Source: Pseudoxanthomonas sp. PXM01 (GTDB lineage Bacteria; Pseudomonadota; Gammaproteobacteria; Xanthomonadales; Xanthomonadaceae). From it: a stretch of 64,000 bases of DNA. The position numbers were made by a program, and so were the translations under genes. Below the pieces are notes generated by a model. The model was not told the DNA's origin. It made no database searches and saw nothing but the letters and a program-made list of their open reading frames with translations. The stretch lies in NCBI RefSeq assembly GCF_014851815.1, contig NZ_JACVAJ010000001.1, positions 1,054,001 through 1,118,000 of the forward strand, in the 5' to 3' direction. Below are positions 8,941-24,677 of the stretch, one piece after another. The stretch's first letter is position 1, and every line of letters starts with the position of its first letter.

Positions 8941-9016
8941 GGTTTGTCGCTCGCATTGCAGCCAAGCTGCAGCGGCCGCATAGGATAGCGGCTCACCGCG
9001 CAGGCGGCAAACAAAA

Positions 9017-9223
9017 TCAGTCGGTGATGTTTTCCGAAGCGGCCGGCGACGAAATTTCCTCGCCACGCTGGATGCGCTGATAGATTTCTTCGCGATGCAC
9101 AGCCACGTCCTTGGGTGCGGTGATGCCGATGCGCACTTGGTTGCCTTTGACGCCAAGGACGGTCACCGTGACCGAATCGCCGATCATCAGGGTTTCGCCG
9201 ACACGGCGGGTCAAGATCAACAT
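9017..9223 (-). CDS. csrA: Carbon storage regulator CsrA/RsmA
   Basis: 68-residue RNA-binding post-transcriptional regulator. It begins [16 protein letters not shown] and contains [17 protein letters not shown] and the RNA-contacting segment [16 protein letters not shown], all standard CsrA features, including the conserved R44-equivalent in VHREE. The C-terminal extension after REEIYQRIQ is slightly longer than in Escherichia coli (61 residues). GGAGAAG precedes the ATG. It lies between alaS and the tRNA-Ser gene, a conserved neighbourhood in gammaproteobacteria. It is expected to bind GGA motifs in leaders of mRNAs for motility, biofilm and carbon storage. Confidence 0.97.
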   Translation of the reverse strand: MLILTRRVGETLMIGDSVTVTVLGVKGNQVRIGITAPKDVAVHREEIYQRIQRGEEISSPAASENITD

Positions 9224-9374
9224 GTTTCTTCTCCGTAATCCGGCAAAGGATAGTGCCGGGGGCGCGCTAGTCCCGTGAAAACGGGCCAGCGGCTTCCTGG
9301 TACATTCATGAACCTAAAGCATGTTAGCGGCCGGAGGCACACGGCCGCAAGCACCGATTGGTCCAATACGCGGG

Positions 9375-12026
<2,652 letters not shown>

Positions 12027-12119
12027 CTGGCAGGCATTGGCTGGAAGGCGCCTCATTGCGCCGCTCCATCCACACACATGCGGACGCGGCCGGGGGAAGC
12101 AACCCAATGCGCTAGATTA

Positions 12120-12635
12120 TCAGGCCATTCCGCCCCAGTCCTCCGGGTCAAGCTGGCTGGCGGCCCGGACAGCGGCCGCATCGAAACCACGACGGATCAG
12201 GAAATCCGCGATCTTGCGGGCCTGCGCCGGTTCGATCCGGCGGGCTGGACCGAAACGCCGGCGGACGAGGTCGCACGCCGTTTCGGTCCAGTCGCCGTCG
12301 AAGGTGGCCATGGCCGCCGCTACCGCTTCGCGATCCAACCCATGGGTGGACAGCTCAGCCTTGATGCGCAGCGGACCATATCCCCCCGAGGCCCGGCTGC
12401 GAACGAGGGCCTCGGCAAACCGCGTGTCGCTTTGCCAACCCTCATCCGCCAACCGGTCCACGGCCGATCGCACATCGGCCGCCTCCACGCCACGGGACGC
12501 CAGTTTCCGGGACAGCTCCCGACGGGAGTGTTCCCGTCGGGTCAGCAGGCCGAGCGCACGCTGCAGGGGTGTCTGTTCGATCGGCTTGCGCCGACGCCCC
12601 ACCCTTGCTCCCGCCTGGCCATTTTCCTCGGACAT
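12120..12635 (-). CDS. recX: Regulatory protein RecX
   Basis: 171-residue all-helical modulator that caps RecA filaments. Three RecX three-helix repeats are visible: [20 protein letters not shown], then [20 protein letters not shown] with [20 protein letters not shown], and a C-terminal repeat ending in [15 protein letters not shown]. It lies 20 bases downstream of recA on the same strand, as is usual, and is probably transcribed by read-through from recA. Confidence 0.95.
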   Translation of the reverse strand: MSEENGQAGARVGRRRKPIEQTPLQRALGLLTRREHSRRELSRKLASRGVEAADVRSAVDRLADEGWQSDTRFAEALVRSRASGGYGPLRIKAELSTHGLDREAVAAAMATFDGDWTETACDLVRRRFGPARRIEPAQARKIADFLIRRGFDAAAVRAASQLDPEDWGGMA

Positions 12636-12655
12636 CGTGCGCCGCCGCGGACTTG

Positions 12656-13693
<1,038 letters not shown>

Positions 13694-13871
13694 CGTCGTG
13701 GTCCTAGTCAATGTGGTCAGGTGCGATCAGTGTGGGGGACGTCCATCGCACAAGCTGCGACAGGACGGGGAGGAGTGAAATTAATCGTCGCTGCGATCCA
13801 GGGGGATCGGCTGTCGCCGCAACCAGGCATCGGAAAACGCCGTCCGGCGCCATCGGATGCGTCTGCACGCG

Positions 13872-14513
13872 TCACCGGTTCGGCCTCACCAGCCCGCAGT
13901 ACAGGCCTTCGATGGCGAAGTCCTGGTCGGGCATGACCTCGATCGGGGCATAGTCCGGGTTGCGTGGCAGCAGGCGGATGCGGTCCTTGCCGATCTTCAG
14001 CAGCTTGACGGTGATGGCGTCGTCGACGCGGGCCACCACGATCTGCCCGGAACGCGCATCGCGTGTACGGTGCACGCCAATCAGGTCACCGTCGAAGATG
14101 CCTTCGTCGCGCATCGAGTCGCCCTTCACCTTCAGCAGATAGTCGGGCGCGGGCGCAAAGAAGGCGCGGTCCAGCAGCACATAGTCATGGTGGCCCGCAT
14201 CGGCACCGATCGGTGCGCCGGCCGCCACCTGCCCCAGCACCGGCACGCGCAGGCCATCGTCGTTGGCGGGTGGGAATGCCAGGTCAGACTGGGCTGACGG
14301 CGGCGCCTTCAGCAGGCGGATGCCACGGGCCCGGCCGGGAACACGCTCGATGGCTCCCGCCTGTTCCAGCGCTTCCAGGTGGTACTGCGCGGCGCGAACG
14401 CCCTTGAACCCAAACGCCTTGGCGATCTCGGCCTGCGAGGGCGGCATGCCTTCGGCTTCGAGCCGCTCTGCGATCAGGGCGAGGATGGCGTGCTGGGTAT
14501 CGGTCAGGTCCAT
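13872..14513 (-). CDS. lexA: LexA repressor
   Basis: 213-residue SOS repressor and self-cleaving protease. The N-terminal winged helix (about 1-65) contains QAEIAKAFGFKGVRAAQYHL as recognition region. The cleavage bond is A98-G99 in QVAAGAPIG, the nucleophile is S133 in KGDSM and the general base is K170 in AITVKLLK. The ATG at 14513 has no ribosome binding site: the LexA box ends two bases before it. A possible promoter would put the transcript start almost at the ATG, so the mRNA may be leaderless. It is preceded by pncC and followed by recA. Confidence 0.97.
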   Translation of the reverse strand: MDLTDTQHAILALIAERLEAEGMPPSQAEIAKAFGFKGVRAAQYHLEALEQAGAIERVPGRARGIRLLKAPPSAQSDLAFPPANDDGLRVPVLGQVAAGAPIGADAGHHDYVLLDRAFFAPAPDYLLKVKGDSMRDEGIFDGDLIGVHRTRDARSGQIVVARVDDAITVKLLKIGKDRIRLLPRNPDYAPIEVMPDQDFAIEGLYCGLVRPNR

Positions 14514-14515
14514 GG

Positions 14516-14534
14516 TTAGTAGTAATACTACTAA
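14516..14534. promoter_or_regulatory. LexA operator (SOS box)
   Basis: A perfect palindrome, TTAGTAGTAATACTACTAA, matching the LexA box described for Xanthomonas. It stands two bases upstream of the lexA start codon and overlaps the candidate -10 element, so LexA binding would block its own promoter. No second copy was seen in the window. Confidence 0.92.
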
Positions 14535-14550
14535 CTTCGCCGACTGGCAA
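14522..14550 (-). promoter_or_regulatory. Candidate lexA promoter giving a leaderless mRNA
   Basis: On the minus strand TTGCCA (14550-14545), then 17 bases, then TATTAC (14527-14522). The expected start point, about seven bases beyond the -10 element, falls at about 14515-14513, at the A of the lexA ATG. This fits the absence of a Shine-Dalgarno sequence. The boxes are partial matches, so the start point is an inference. Confidence 0.5.
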
Positions 14551-14586
14551 CTATCTGTTCAACACGTCCCTGCCTCCGGGGACGCA

Positions 14587-15081
14587 TCAGAGGTGTTCGA
14601 GTCCTTTCAGGGCGGTCTCCACCGTCTGACGCCGCACCGCCTCACGGTCACCGGCGAACTCGAAGACCTCCGCCCGCGCATAACCGCCGCGACGCTTCCA
14701 GCCGATCCACACCGTCCCCACTGGCTTGTCGGGACTGCCGCCTCCCGGACCGGCGATGCCGGTCACCGCCACCGCGACGCTGGCCCCCGAGTTCACCAGG
14801 GCGCCCGACACCATTTCGATCACCGTCTCGCGGCTGACCGCACCGTGCGTTTCCAGTGTCTGCGGGCGCACACCGAGCAGCGCCTGCTTGGCCTCGTAGC
14901 TGTAGGCCGCCATCCCGCAATCGAACCAGTCCGACGACCCGGCGATGTCGGTGACGCACTTGGCGATCCAGCCGCCAGTGCAGCTCTCCGCGGTGACCAG
15001 ATGGTCGCGCTGCTGCCGCAGGCGTTCACCGACCTGCTGCGCCAGGACGCGCAGCGCTTCATCGTTGGGCACGGACATCAT
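14587..15081 (-). CDS. pncC: Nicotinamide-nucleotide amidohydrolase PncC (CinA C-terminal family)
   Basis: 164-residue enzyme that deamidates nicotinamide mononucleotide to nicotinate mononucleotide in NAD recycling. Family motifs are LVTAESCTGGWIAKCVTDIAGSS with the catalytic Ser-Cys region, AYSYEAKQALLGV, HGAVSRETV and AVTGIAGPGGGSPDKPVGTV. It is the stand-alone C-terminal CinA domain without the N-terminal molybdopterin-like domain. Two adjacent ATG codons exist (15081 and 15078). It lies directly upstream of lexA on the same strand, as in pseudomonads and xanthomonads, which explains the old link of cinA-like genes with recA. Confidence 0.95.
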   Translation of the reverse strand: MMSVPNDEALRVLAQQVGERLRQQRDHLVTAESCTGGWIAKCVTDIAGSSDWFDCGMAAYSYEAKQALLGVRPQTLETHGAVSRETVIEMVSGALVNSGASVAVAVTGIAGPGGGSPDKPVGTVWIGWKRRGGYARAEVFEFAGDREAVRRQTVETALKGLEHL

Positions 15082-15147
15082 CGGTTCCGACAGGGGGCGT
15101 GCGTGTTGTAGCCCATTTGCCCCGCGTTGTCGCCCCGCCGGAGGCAG

Positions 15148-15181
15148 GAAAGAAAACGGCCCGCCTGTGGGGCGGGCCGTT
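15148..15181 (-). terminator. Intrinsic terminator after TonB-dependent receptor gene
   Basis: An 11-base perfect stem, AACGGCCCGCC (15155-15165) / GGCGGGCCGTT (15171-15181), with a 5-base loop. In the minus-strand transcript it is followed by TTCTTTCC. It lies 21 bases past the receptor stop codon. Confidence 0.85.
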
Positions 15182-15202
15182 CACCACGTCGTGCGAAGGG
15201 GA

Positions 15203-17860
15203 TCAGTAGCGGACGCGCAGGGTCATGCCGTACATGCGCGGCGCGCCGAGGAACGCGTTGAAGGTGTTGAGCGGATTGTTCGGATCCGGGAACAGACCCT
15301 GCAACGGACCATCGAAGCCGACCTGCACGTAGTCCTCGTCGGTGAGGTTGGTGCCCCACAATTCGAGCATCCAGCGACCATCGCTGCGACCGAAGCCGAC
15401 GCGGGCATTGAACACGGTGTAGGAGCTCTGGTGCTTCTCGACGTCCAGGTCCGAACCGGTGTTGTAGTCGCCCATGTACTTGCCGCCGATGTTGAAGCGG
15501 CCGATGTGGTCGGCACCGAAGTCCCACTCGTAGGTGGCCGACAGCGAACCCGACCATTCCGGCGCGAACGGCATGGTCGCGCCCGGCAGCTTGTACAGCG
15601 CACCCGAGGTGCTGAGCGGAGTCCGCTCGACGAAGTCGCCGCCAGGGATGTCCTTGCCGAACTCGGTCTTGGCGTACATCAGGCCGCCCTGCAGCATCAG
15701 GCCCTGCACCGCACGCGGCTGCCACAGGATTTCCGCATCCAGGCCCGAGGACGTGACTTCCGGGATCGAACGGACCACGAAGCTGGTGCCGAGGAAACTG
15801 TTGAGCTGGAAGTCCTCGTATTCCTGGTGGAACAGGGTGGCGTTCAACAGCAGCGTGCCGTCCGCCCACGTGGTCTTGGTGCCCAGCTCGAAGCTGTCGA
15901 CGAATTCACCGCCAAACGAGGTGTCGTTCACCGGACGAATACCCTGCCCGCTGGCCGACAGGCCATCGGCCGACTGCACGCGATCGAGGTTGAAACCGCC
16001 GCCCTTGTAGCCGCGGGCGAAGGACGCGTAGGTCATCACGTTCTCGTTCCAGCGGTAGGCCGCCTTCACGGTGCCCGACCACTCCTTGTCTTCCATTTCC
16101 TGGAAGGTGTTGCGGCCGTTATGCAACGCGTTGGCCCACGGCAGGCACATGTAGCCGGCGATGGTCGGCCCCACCGAGGCCAGGATGGCGTTCTGGTTGG
16201 CCGCCGGCAGCGAGGCGAACACCGAACTGCGCGACGCGAGCGCCGCCCGCAGCAGCGCGAAGCGGTTGGGATTGGCCGCGTTCTGGTCGGCCAGCGTGCC
16301 GCTGCAGGCCAGGCTGCCGTTCGGGTTGCTGTAGGACGAGGTCAGGTCCTTCTTCTCGCGCGTGTAGCGCAGGCCCAGGGTCAGGTCCAGCGCATCGGTG
16401 GCGTGCCAGGTGTTATTGGTGAACAGCGCCAGGCTCTTCGCGTTCTGCTCGTAGCGGTCCAGTGAACCCAGGCCGGTGAAGCCGGTACCGAACGGACGCC
16501 CACCCACCTGCGCAAGGAACGCGGCCGGCGAGATGTTGTTCGGATTGTTCAGCGGCACGCCCGCCGCGCCGAGGCTCTGGCCCACCAACTGGTAGACCAG
16601 GGTGGACACGTACGGTTCGTAATGCGGACCGATACGGTAGGTCTCGTTGCGGGTCAGCTCTTCATCCGAGTAGAACGCGCCCACCATCCAGTCGATGCGT
16701 TCGCTGGAGCCGGTCAGGCGGAATTCCTGGCTGAAGGTATCGAAGCCGGTGAACGACTCGTCCTTGTCGGCGTTGCGGTAGAGCAGGTCCGCCGTGCTGA
16801 AGTCGTAGTCGAGGCCGTTGATCGCCTCCCACTGCCGCGAGGCGGTGATCGACGTCAGGGTCGCGCCACCGAACCAGGGCGTGTCCCAGTTGATTTCGGC
16901 GGACAGGCCCTTGTCCATGATGTCCTGCGTGGTCGGACGGTTGCTGTAGGCCACGCGATCGAACGGATCGTCGCCCGGCGCGGCCACCGCACGGCCACCC
17001 GCCAGCGCGTTGAGGATCGCGGCGGTGCCGCCGACCGTCGTCTGCACGGCCGTACAGCAGTTCTCGTCCCGGCTGGTGAAGTCGCCCGACAGCAGGATTT
17101 CCAGATTGTCGGTCGGCTCCAGCAGCAGCTTGGCGCGTACCGTGTGGAAGTTCTGGTCGTAGTCGTCGGTTTCCTGGCGCGGGCCGTTGCCGGTGCGCAC
17201 GTCCATCCAGCCATCGCGCTTGCGCTTGGCGGCGAAGATGCTGAAGGCGGCATTGTCGGACAGTGCATCGTTGTAGCTGCCGGACACGCCGAGGGCGCCG
17301 TAGTTGCCGACCGTGATCTCACCTTCGGCGCTCTGCGTGTAGCTGGGGCGCCGCGTCACCACGTTGATCACACCGGCCGATGTGTTCTTTCCGAACACCG
17401 TGCCCTGCGGCCCCTTCAGCACTTCGATGCGTTCCAGCTGACCAAGGTCGCCGAAGCCGACGCTGTTGCGGGGGCGGTACACGCCATCGATCACCACGCC
17501 CACCGACGATTCCAGGCCGACGTTGTCGCCCACCGTGCCGATGCCGCGGATACGCGCCGTGGTGATCGCCTCGTTCTGCGTGCTGGTCACGGTCAGGCCC
17601 GGCACCAGGACCTGCAGGTCCTTGATGTCACGAACCCCGGTGTCCTGCAGCAGTTCCTCGGAGATCACGGCTACCGTGATCGGCACGTCCTGCAGCACTT
17701 CCTCGCGCTTCTGCGCGGTGACCGTCATGGTCCCCAGCGTGGTGGGCTCGTCCTCGCCGGCGGGCGCGGCCGCCTGCTGCGCATAGGCATGCGAGCTGGC
17801 GCAGAGCGCGGTGAAGACGGCGAGCGATAGCGCTTTGTGCCTGGGCAATGCGTTGACCAT
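15203..17860 (-). CDS. TonB-dependent outer-membrane receptor
   Basis: 885 residues. The signal peptide is about 1-27 (cleavage after AYA) and the TonB box TLGTMTVTAQ is at about 41-50. The plug domain (about 55-165) contains DVPITVAVISEELLQDTGV, VPGLTV and RIEVLKGPQGTVFGKNTSAGVINVVTRRP. It is followed by a beta-barrel ending in the aromatic MTLRVRY, as BamA substrates do. The start ATG at 17860 has the strong GGGAGGGGAG before it. The sequence resembles the broad group of receptors common in xanthomonads and sphingomonads for plant-derived carbohydrates, aromatics or siderophores. The substrate cannot be told, and no transport partner lies next to it. Confidence 0.9.
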   Translation of the reverse strand: MVNALPRHKALSLAVFTALCASSHAYAQQAAAPAGEDEPTTLGTMTVTAQKREEVLQDVPITVAVISEELLQDTGVRDIKDLQVLVPGLTVTSTQNEAITTARIRGIGTVGDNVGLESSVGVVIDGVYRPRNSVGFGDLGQLERIEVLKGPQGTVFGKNTSAGVINVVTRRPSYTQSAEGEITVGNYGALGVSGSYNDALSDNAAFSIFAAKRKRDGWMDVRTGNGPRQETDDYDQNFHTVRAKLLLEPTDNLEILLSGDFTSRDENCCTAVQTTVGGTAAILNALAGGRAVAAPGDDPFDRVAYSNRPTTQDIMDKGLSAEINWDTPWFGGATLTSITASRQWEAINGLDYDFSTADLLYRNADKDESFTGFDTFSQEFRLTGSSERIDWMVGAFYSDEELTRNETYRIGPHYEPYVSTLVYQLVGQSLGAAGVPLNNPNNISPAAFLAQVGGRPFGTGFTGLGSLDRYEQNAKSLALFTNNTWHATDALDLTLGLRYTREKKDLTSSYSNPNGSLACSGTLADQNAANPNRFALLRAALASRSSVFASLPAANQNAILASVGPTIAGYMCLPWANALHNGRNTFQEMEDKEWSGTVKAAYRWNENVMTYASFARGYKGGGFNLDRVQSADGLSASGQGIRPVNDTSFGGEFVDSFELGTKTTWADGTLLLNATLFHQEYEDFQLNSFLGTSFVVRSIPEVTSSGLDAEILWQPRAVQGLMLQGGLMYAKTEFGKDIPGGDFVERTPLSTSGALYKLPGATMPFAPEWSGSLSATYEWDFGADHIGRFNIGGKYMGDYNTGSDLDVEKHQSSYTVFNARVGFGRSDGRWMLELWGTNLTDEDYVQVGFDGPLQGLFPDPNNPLNTFNAFLGAPRMYGMTLRVRY

Positions 17861-18218
17861 GTTCTCCCCTCCCAAGGGTCATGTGCTGGCGGTTGGTGCC
17901 TGTGTGGTTCCCGGTGTGGCGTGCGGCAGTGCCGCCGATAACGAACGCAACTCCCCTTGCGTCAACGCGAAACTAACATCCGCTTCACAATGCAGCATTC
18001 TGCACTGCGTCGATACGCCGCACCTGACTTTGGCACGGATAAGCCACTGATTTTACGAACGATCGTGCGGAAGTCCGGTTACACCCGATCGCATCACCTC
18101 TGCGCCGCGCTCGATCCGTCCTGCGCCGGACAGGGCATCAACACGTTCGCGCGATCCTCGCTTGCTGGTCCCCGCCGCTACAATCAACGCCCTTTTGCCT
18201 CCCCCTCCTGCTGGCCTC
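17861..18218. other. Divergent intergenic region between receptor gene and mutS
   Basis: About 360 bases that must hold promoters for both genes. A TACAAT at 18179-18184 is a good -10 for mutS, 35 bases before its GTG, but no matching -35 was found. On the other strand TTGACG (17965-17960) could be a -35 for the receptor without a good -10. No operator was recognised. Confidence 0.4.
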
Positions 18219-20795
18219 GTGAGCAAAGACAAGTCGGAACACACGCCCCTGATGAAGCAGTTCTTCGCCGCCAAGGCGGAGTACCCGGACCTGCTGGTGT
18301 TCTTCCGGATGGGGGATTTCTACGAGCTGTTCTACGACGACGCGCGCAAGGCGGCCCGGCTGCTCGATATCACCCTGACCCAGCGCGGCAACTCTGCCGG
18401 CGCACCCATCCCGATGGCGGGTGTGCCCGTGCATGCCTGCGAAGGCTACCTGGCCCGGCTGGTGGCGCTGGGCGAGTCGGTCGCCATCTGCGAACAGATC
18501 GGCGACCCCGCGCTGGCGAAGGGCCTGGTGGAGCGCAAGGTGGTGCGCGTGGTCACGCCGGGCACGGTGACCGACGAGGCCCTGCTCAACGAACGCCGCG
18601 ACACCTTGCTGATGACCATTGCCCGCGGGCGCTCGGGCTACGGCCTGGCCTGGGCCGACCTGGCCGGCGGACGCTTCATGGTCAACGAGGTCGACAGCGA
18701 CGACGCGCTGGAGGCCGAACTCGCCCGGCTGGAGCCCGCCGAACTGTTGATCCCCGATGAAGAAGGCCTGCCAGCATTCCTGCAGCAACGCACTGGCATC
18801 CGTCGTCGCGCACCGTGGCTGTTCGATCCGGACAGCGGGCGCCGGCAGTTGCTGGCCTTCTTCGGCCTGCACGACCTGACCGGCTTCGGCATCGACGACA
18901 AGGCGCTGGCCACCGGCGCGGCCGGCGCGCTGCTCGGGTACGTGGAAGAGACCCAGAAGCAGCGCCTGCCGCATCTGACCGCCATCGCGCTGGAGTCGGC
19001 CGGCGACGCCATCGCCATGAATGCCGCCACCCGCCGCCACCTGGAACTGGACACCCGCGTCGACGGCGATACGAAGCACACGTTGCTGGGCGTGCTCGAT
19101 ACGACGGTCACGCCGATGGGTGGGCGCCTGCTGCGGCGCTGGCTGCATCGCCCGCTGCGCGACCGCGAGGTGCTGGGCGGACGCCACCATGCCATCGCGA
19201 CCCTGATCGGCCATGGCACGGATCGCGACCTGCGCACCGGCTTCCGCGCATTGGGCGATCTCGAGCGCATCCTCACCCGCGTGGCGCTGCGTTCCGCGCG
19301 CCCGCGCGACCTGTCCACGCTGCGCGACGGCCTGGCGCTGCTGCCCGATGTCCGCGGCCACCTGCAGCCGCTCGACTCGCCCCGCCTGCAGGCGCTGGCA
19401 GCCGAACTGGGTGAACACGACGACACCGCGGCACTGCTGCTGGCCGCCGTCGCCCCGCAACCGCCGCTCAAGCTCACCGATGGCGGCGTGCTGGCCGATG
19501 GCTACGACGCCGAACTCGACGAACTGCGCCGGCTCAGCACCAACGCCGACCAGTTCCTCGTCGACCTGGAAGCGCGCGAGCGTGCGAGCAGTGGCATCGC
19601 CACGCTGAAGGTCGGCTACAACCGCGTACACGGCTACTACATCGAAATCAGCAAGGGCCAGGCCGACAAGGCACCCGTGCACTACACCCGCCGGCAGACG
19701 CTGACCGGCGCCGAGCGCTACATCACCGAGGAACTGAAACAGTTCGAGGACAAGGTGCTGTCGGCGCGCGAACGTTCGCTGTCGCGCGAGAAGCTGCTGT
19801 ACGACGCGCTGCTGGACACGCTCAACGCACGCCTTGAACCATTGAAGCGCTGCGCAGGTGCCCTGAGCGAACTCGACGTGCTGGCGTCCTTCGCCGAACG
19901 CGCGCAGGAACTGGACTGGGCTCAACCCGAACTCGGCGATGCCCCTGGCCTGTGCATCGAGCGCGGCCGCCATCCCGTGGTCGAAGCGGTCCGCAAGGAA
20001 CCGTTCGAACCGAACGACCTGCGGCTGGACGAGGGCCGTCGCATGCTGGTCATCACCGGCCCGAACATGGGCGGTAAATCGACCTACATGCGGCAGAACG
20101 CGCTGATCGTGCTGCTCGCGCACATCGGCAGTTTCGTCCCCGCCTCGCGCGCGGTTATCGGCCCGATCGACCGCATCCTCACCCGCATCGGCGCCGGCGA
20201 CGATCTTGCACGAGGACAATCCACCTTCATGGTGGAAATGGCCGAGACCAGCTACATCCTGCACCACGCCACCGCGCAATCGCTGGTGCTGATGGACGAG
20301 ATCGGACGCGGCACCTCCACCTACGACGGCCTGGCGCTGGCCGATGCCGTTGCCCGCCATCTCGCCGCCAGCAACCGCTGCTACACGCTGTTCGCGACGC
20401 ACTACTTCGAACTGACGGCGCTGGCGAACGAACCTGCCAGCGGCATCGCCAACGTGCATCTGGACGCGGTCGAACATGGCGACAGCCTGGTCTTCATGCA
20501 TGCGGTGAAGGACGGCGCAGCCGACCGCAGCTTCGGTCTGCAGGTCGCAGCGCTGGCCGGCCTGCCGAAGACCACGCTGAAGCAGGCGCGCCGGCGTCTG
20601 GCGGAACTGGAACAGCGCGGCCGCGAGACGCACGCCTCCGACATGGCCCCGCAGGCACTGGACGCGCCGCAGCAGTTCGGCCTGTTCGCCGCCGCACCCT
20701 CGGCCGCACAGGAAGCACTGGCCGCGCTGGACCCGGACGAACTCACGCCCAAGCAGGCGCTCGAGGCGCTCTACCGGCTCAAGGCGCTGCTCTGA
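18219..20795 (+). CDS. mutS: DNA mismatch repair protein MutS
   Basis: 858-residue mismatch sensor and ATPase. The GTG at 18219 is chosen because [19 protein letters not shown] then begins at the normal place. The mismatch-binding motif [11 protein letters not shown] with the intercalating Phe and Glu is at about 28-38. The connector, lever and clamp domains follow, then the Walker A motif [13 protein letters not shown] starting at residue 614. The ATPase region also shows [19 protein letters not shown] and the signature [11 protein letters not shown]. The C-terminal dimerisation tail ends in [17 protein letters not shown]. The length equals the usual 850-860, and nothing is missing. Confidence 0.98.
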   Translation: MSKDKSEHTPLMKQFFAAKAEYPDLLVFFRMGDFYELFYDDARKAARLLDITLTQRGNSAGAPIPMAGVPVHACEGYLARLVALGESVAICEQIGDPALAKGLVERKVVRVVTPGTVTDEALLNERRDTLLMTIARGRSGYGLAWADLAGGRFMVNEVDSDDALEAELARLEPAELLIPDEEGLPAFLQQRTGIRRRAPWLFDPDSGRRQLLAFFGLHDLTGFGIDDKALATGAAGALLGYVEETQKQRLPHLTAIALESAGDAIAMNAATRRHLELDTRVDGDTKHTLLGVLDTTVTPMGGRLLRRWLHRPLRDREVLGGRHHAIATLIGHGTDRDLRTGFRALGDLERILTRVALRSARPRDLSTLRDGLALLPDVRGHLQPLDSPRLQALAAELGEHDDTAALLLAAVAPQPPLKLTDGGVLADGYDAELDELRRLSTNADQFLVDLEARERASSGIATLKVGYNRVHGYYIEISKGQADKAPVHYTRRQTLTGAERYITEELKQFEDKVLSARERSLSREKLLYDALLDTLNARLEPLKRCAGALSELDVLASFAERAQELDWAQPELGDAPGLCIERGRHPVVEAVRKEPFEPNDLRLDEGRRMLVITGPNMGGKSTYMRQNALIVLLAHIGSFVPASRAVIGPIDRILTRIGAGDDLARGQSTFMVEMAETSYILHHATAQSLVLMDEIGRGTSTYDGLALADAVARHLAASNRCYTLFATHYFELTALANEPASGIANVHLDAVEHGDSLVFMHAVKDGAADRSFGLQVAALAGLPKTTLKQARRRLAELEQRGRETHASDMAPQALDAPQQFGLFAAAPSAAQEALAALDPDELTPKQALEALYRLKALL

Positions 20796-23415
<2,620 letters not shown>

Positions 23416-23435
23416 CTTCCCTGCTGGACGGACCC

Positions 23436-23474
23436 GGCGCCGCATGTCCCCTCGGGCATGCGGCGCCTTCGTTT
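23436..23474 (+). terminator. Intrinsic terminator of katG
   Basis: An 11-base stem, GGCGCCGCATG (23436-23446) / CATGCGGCGCC (23457-23467), followed by TTCGTTT. It begins 20 bases after the katG stop. Confidence 0.75.
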
Positions 23475-23573
23475 CCGCCGGTCGGGCGACCACTAATGTG
23501 AGTCGGAGCGCGCACGGATTGGCGCTAGCATGATGTGCCGTTTCCCCAATGCGTCCAGGAGGACGAACGCACC

Positions 23574-24188
23574 ATGAGCAACGCTTCCCTCGCCGAAGAT
23601 CTCTTCGCCCAACTGCAGGGCGCGCCGCTACAGCAGGTGTCGCAGCAACTGGGTATCGGACAGATGCAGGCCTCAAGTGCCGTCGGCGCCGCACTGCCGT
23701 TGCTGCTGGGGGCGCTGGGCCGCAATGCCGCACAGCCGCAGGGCGCGGAAGCCCTGTTCGGCGCCCTGCAGCGCAACCACAACGGTCTGGATATCGGCAG
23801 CGTGCTGGGCGCGGTGCTCGGCGGAGCGGCGTCGCCCCAAGCCAATGGCGCCGGCATCCTGGGCCATGTCTTTGGCGGGCAGCAGAACCGTGCCGAACTG
23901 GGCCTGGGCCAGGCGACCGGCCTGGGCGGTGAACGCGCCGGCCAGTTGTTGAAGATCCTGGCCCCCATCGTGCTCGCCTTCCTCGCCCAGCGCATGAGCC
24001 AGGGCAGCGCACAGAACAATCCGCTGGGGCTGGCCGAAGTGCTGGGGCAGGAGCAGCGCCAGGTACAGCAACAAGGGGGTCTGGGCGGCGGACTGCTGGG
24101 TGCCGTGCTGGACCAGGATGGCGATGGCCAGTTGGGCCTGGGCGACATCCTCAAGATCGGCAGCGGCATGTTCGGCGGCGGACGCTGA
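23574..24188 (+). CDS. DUF937-like glycine/alanine-rich protein with a calcium-loop motif
   Basis: 204 residues, very rich in Gly, Ala, Leu and Gln, without a signal peptide. It shows the DUF937-type pattern QLQGAPLQQVSQQLGI, SSAVGAALPLLLGALGRNA and glycine-rich segments such as GSVLGAVLGGAA. Near the end DQDGDGQLGLGD (180-191) matches the 12-residue EF-hand/dockerin calcium loop, with acidic residues at positions 1, 3, 5 and 12. AGGAGG precedes the ATG at 23574. Function unknown in this family. A terminator follows at once, so it is probably a single-gene unit. Confidence 0.8.
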   Translation: MSNASLAEDLFAQLQGAPLQQVSQQLGIGQMQASSAVGAALPLLLGALGRNAAQPQGAEALFGALQRNHNGLDIGSVLGAVLGGAASPQANGAGILGHVFGGQQNRAELGLGQATGLGGERAGQLLKILAPIVLAFLAQRMSQGSAQNNPLGLAEVLGQEQRQVQQQGGLGGGLLGAVLDQDGDGQLGLGDILKIGSGMFGGGR

Positions 24189-24210
24189 TCCGGTCGCCTG
24201 CACCAGGAAG

Positions 24211-24245
24211 AAAAAGAAGGGCGCCACGGCGCCCTTCTTCTTTTC
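24211..24245. terminator. Bidirectional intrinsic terminator
   Basis: Stem GAAGGGCGCC (24216-24225) / GGCGCCCTTC (24228-24237), flanked by an A-run on the left and TTCTTTT on the right. It lies between the convergent DUF937 and S4-domain genes and suits both. Confidence 0.85.
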
Positions 24246-24253
24246 TGCGATCC

Positions 24254-24655
24254 CTACAGCGCGTCGATGTCGCCCAGCGCGCGGATCAGCCGACGTGCCC
24301 GCTTGTCCGGGCGCGATTGCGGCGCCTGGTAGCCCGCGCGTTCCGCCTGCCGCGCCGCCAGTGCCGCAGCACGACGCGCACGCGAGGCCTCCGACTCCAC
24401 GTACAAGGCCTGCGCCACGGGCGCCGAGCCGCGCTTGTCGCTGAGCCCGCGGACTTCGATCTCGAACACGTCATCGCCCCGCGTCACCGCCAGCGTGTCG
24501 CCCACGCGCACCGCGCGCGAAGACTTCGCGCGCTGCCCGGCCACGTCGACCTTGCCGGTCTCGATGGCCTGCTTTGCCAGGCTGCGCGTGCGGAAGAAAC
24601 GGGCCGCCCAGAGCCACAGATCGAGGCGGACGGAAGCGTCGGTGGATTCGGTCAT
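24254..24655 (-). CDS. hslR: S4-domain RNA-binding protein (Hsp15/HslR-like)
   Basis: 133 residues. The S4 RNA-binding domain occupies about 8-70: VRLDLWLWAARFFRTRSLAKQ, IETGKVDVAGQRAKSSRAV and VGDTLAV. It is followed by a basic, Arg/Ala-rich tail ending in RPDKRARRLIRALGDID. This is the layout of Hsp15, which in Escherichia coli binds stalled 50S subunits still carrying peptidyl-tRNA. The start at ATG 24655 gives the normal length; the upstream in-frame extension has no family character. It is placed just upstream of the bidirectional terminator. Confidence 0.88.
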   Translation of the reverse strand: MTESTDASVRLDLWLWAARFFRTRSLAKQAIETGKVDVAGQRAKSSRAVRVGDTLAVTRGDDVFEIEVRGLSDKRGSAPVAQALYVESEASRARRAAALAARQAERAGYQAPQSRPDKRARRLIRALGDIDAL

Positions 24656-24677
24656 CGGAACACAGAGAACAGTTGCC

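Noticed and set aside
12027..12107. Longer AlaS start at 12107
   Set aside because: The 27 extra residues are Pro/Arg/Cys-rich and unlike any AlaS N-terminus; the ATG at 12026 gives the family start.
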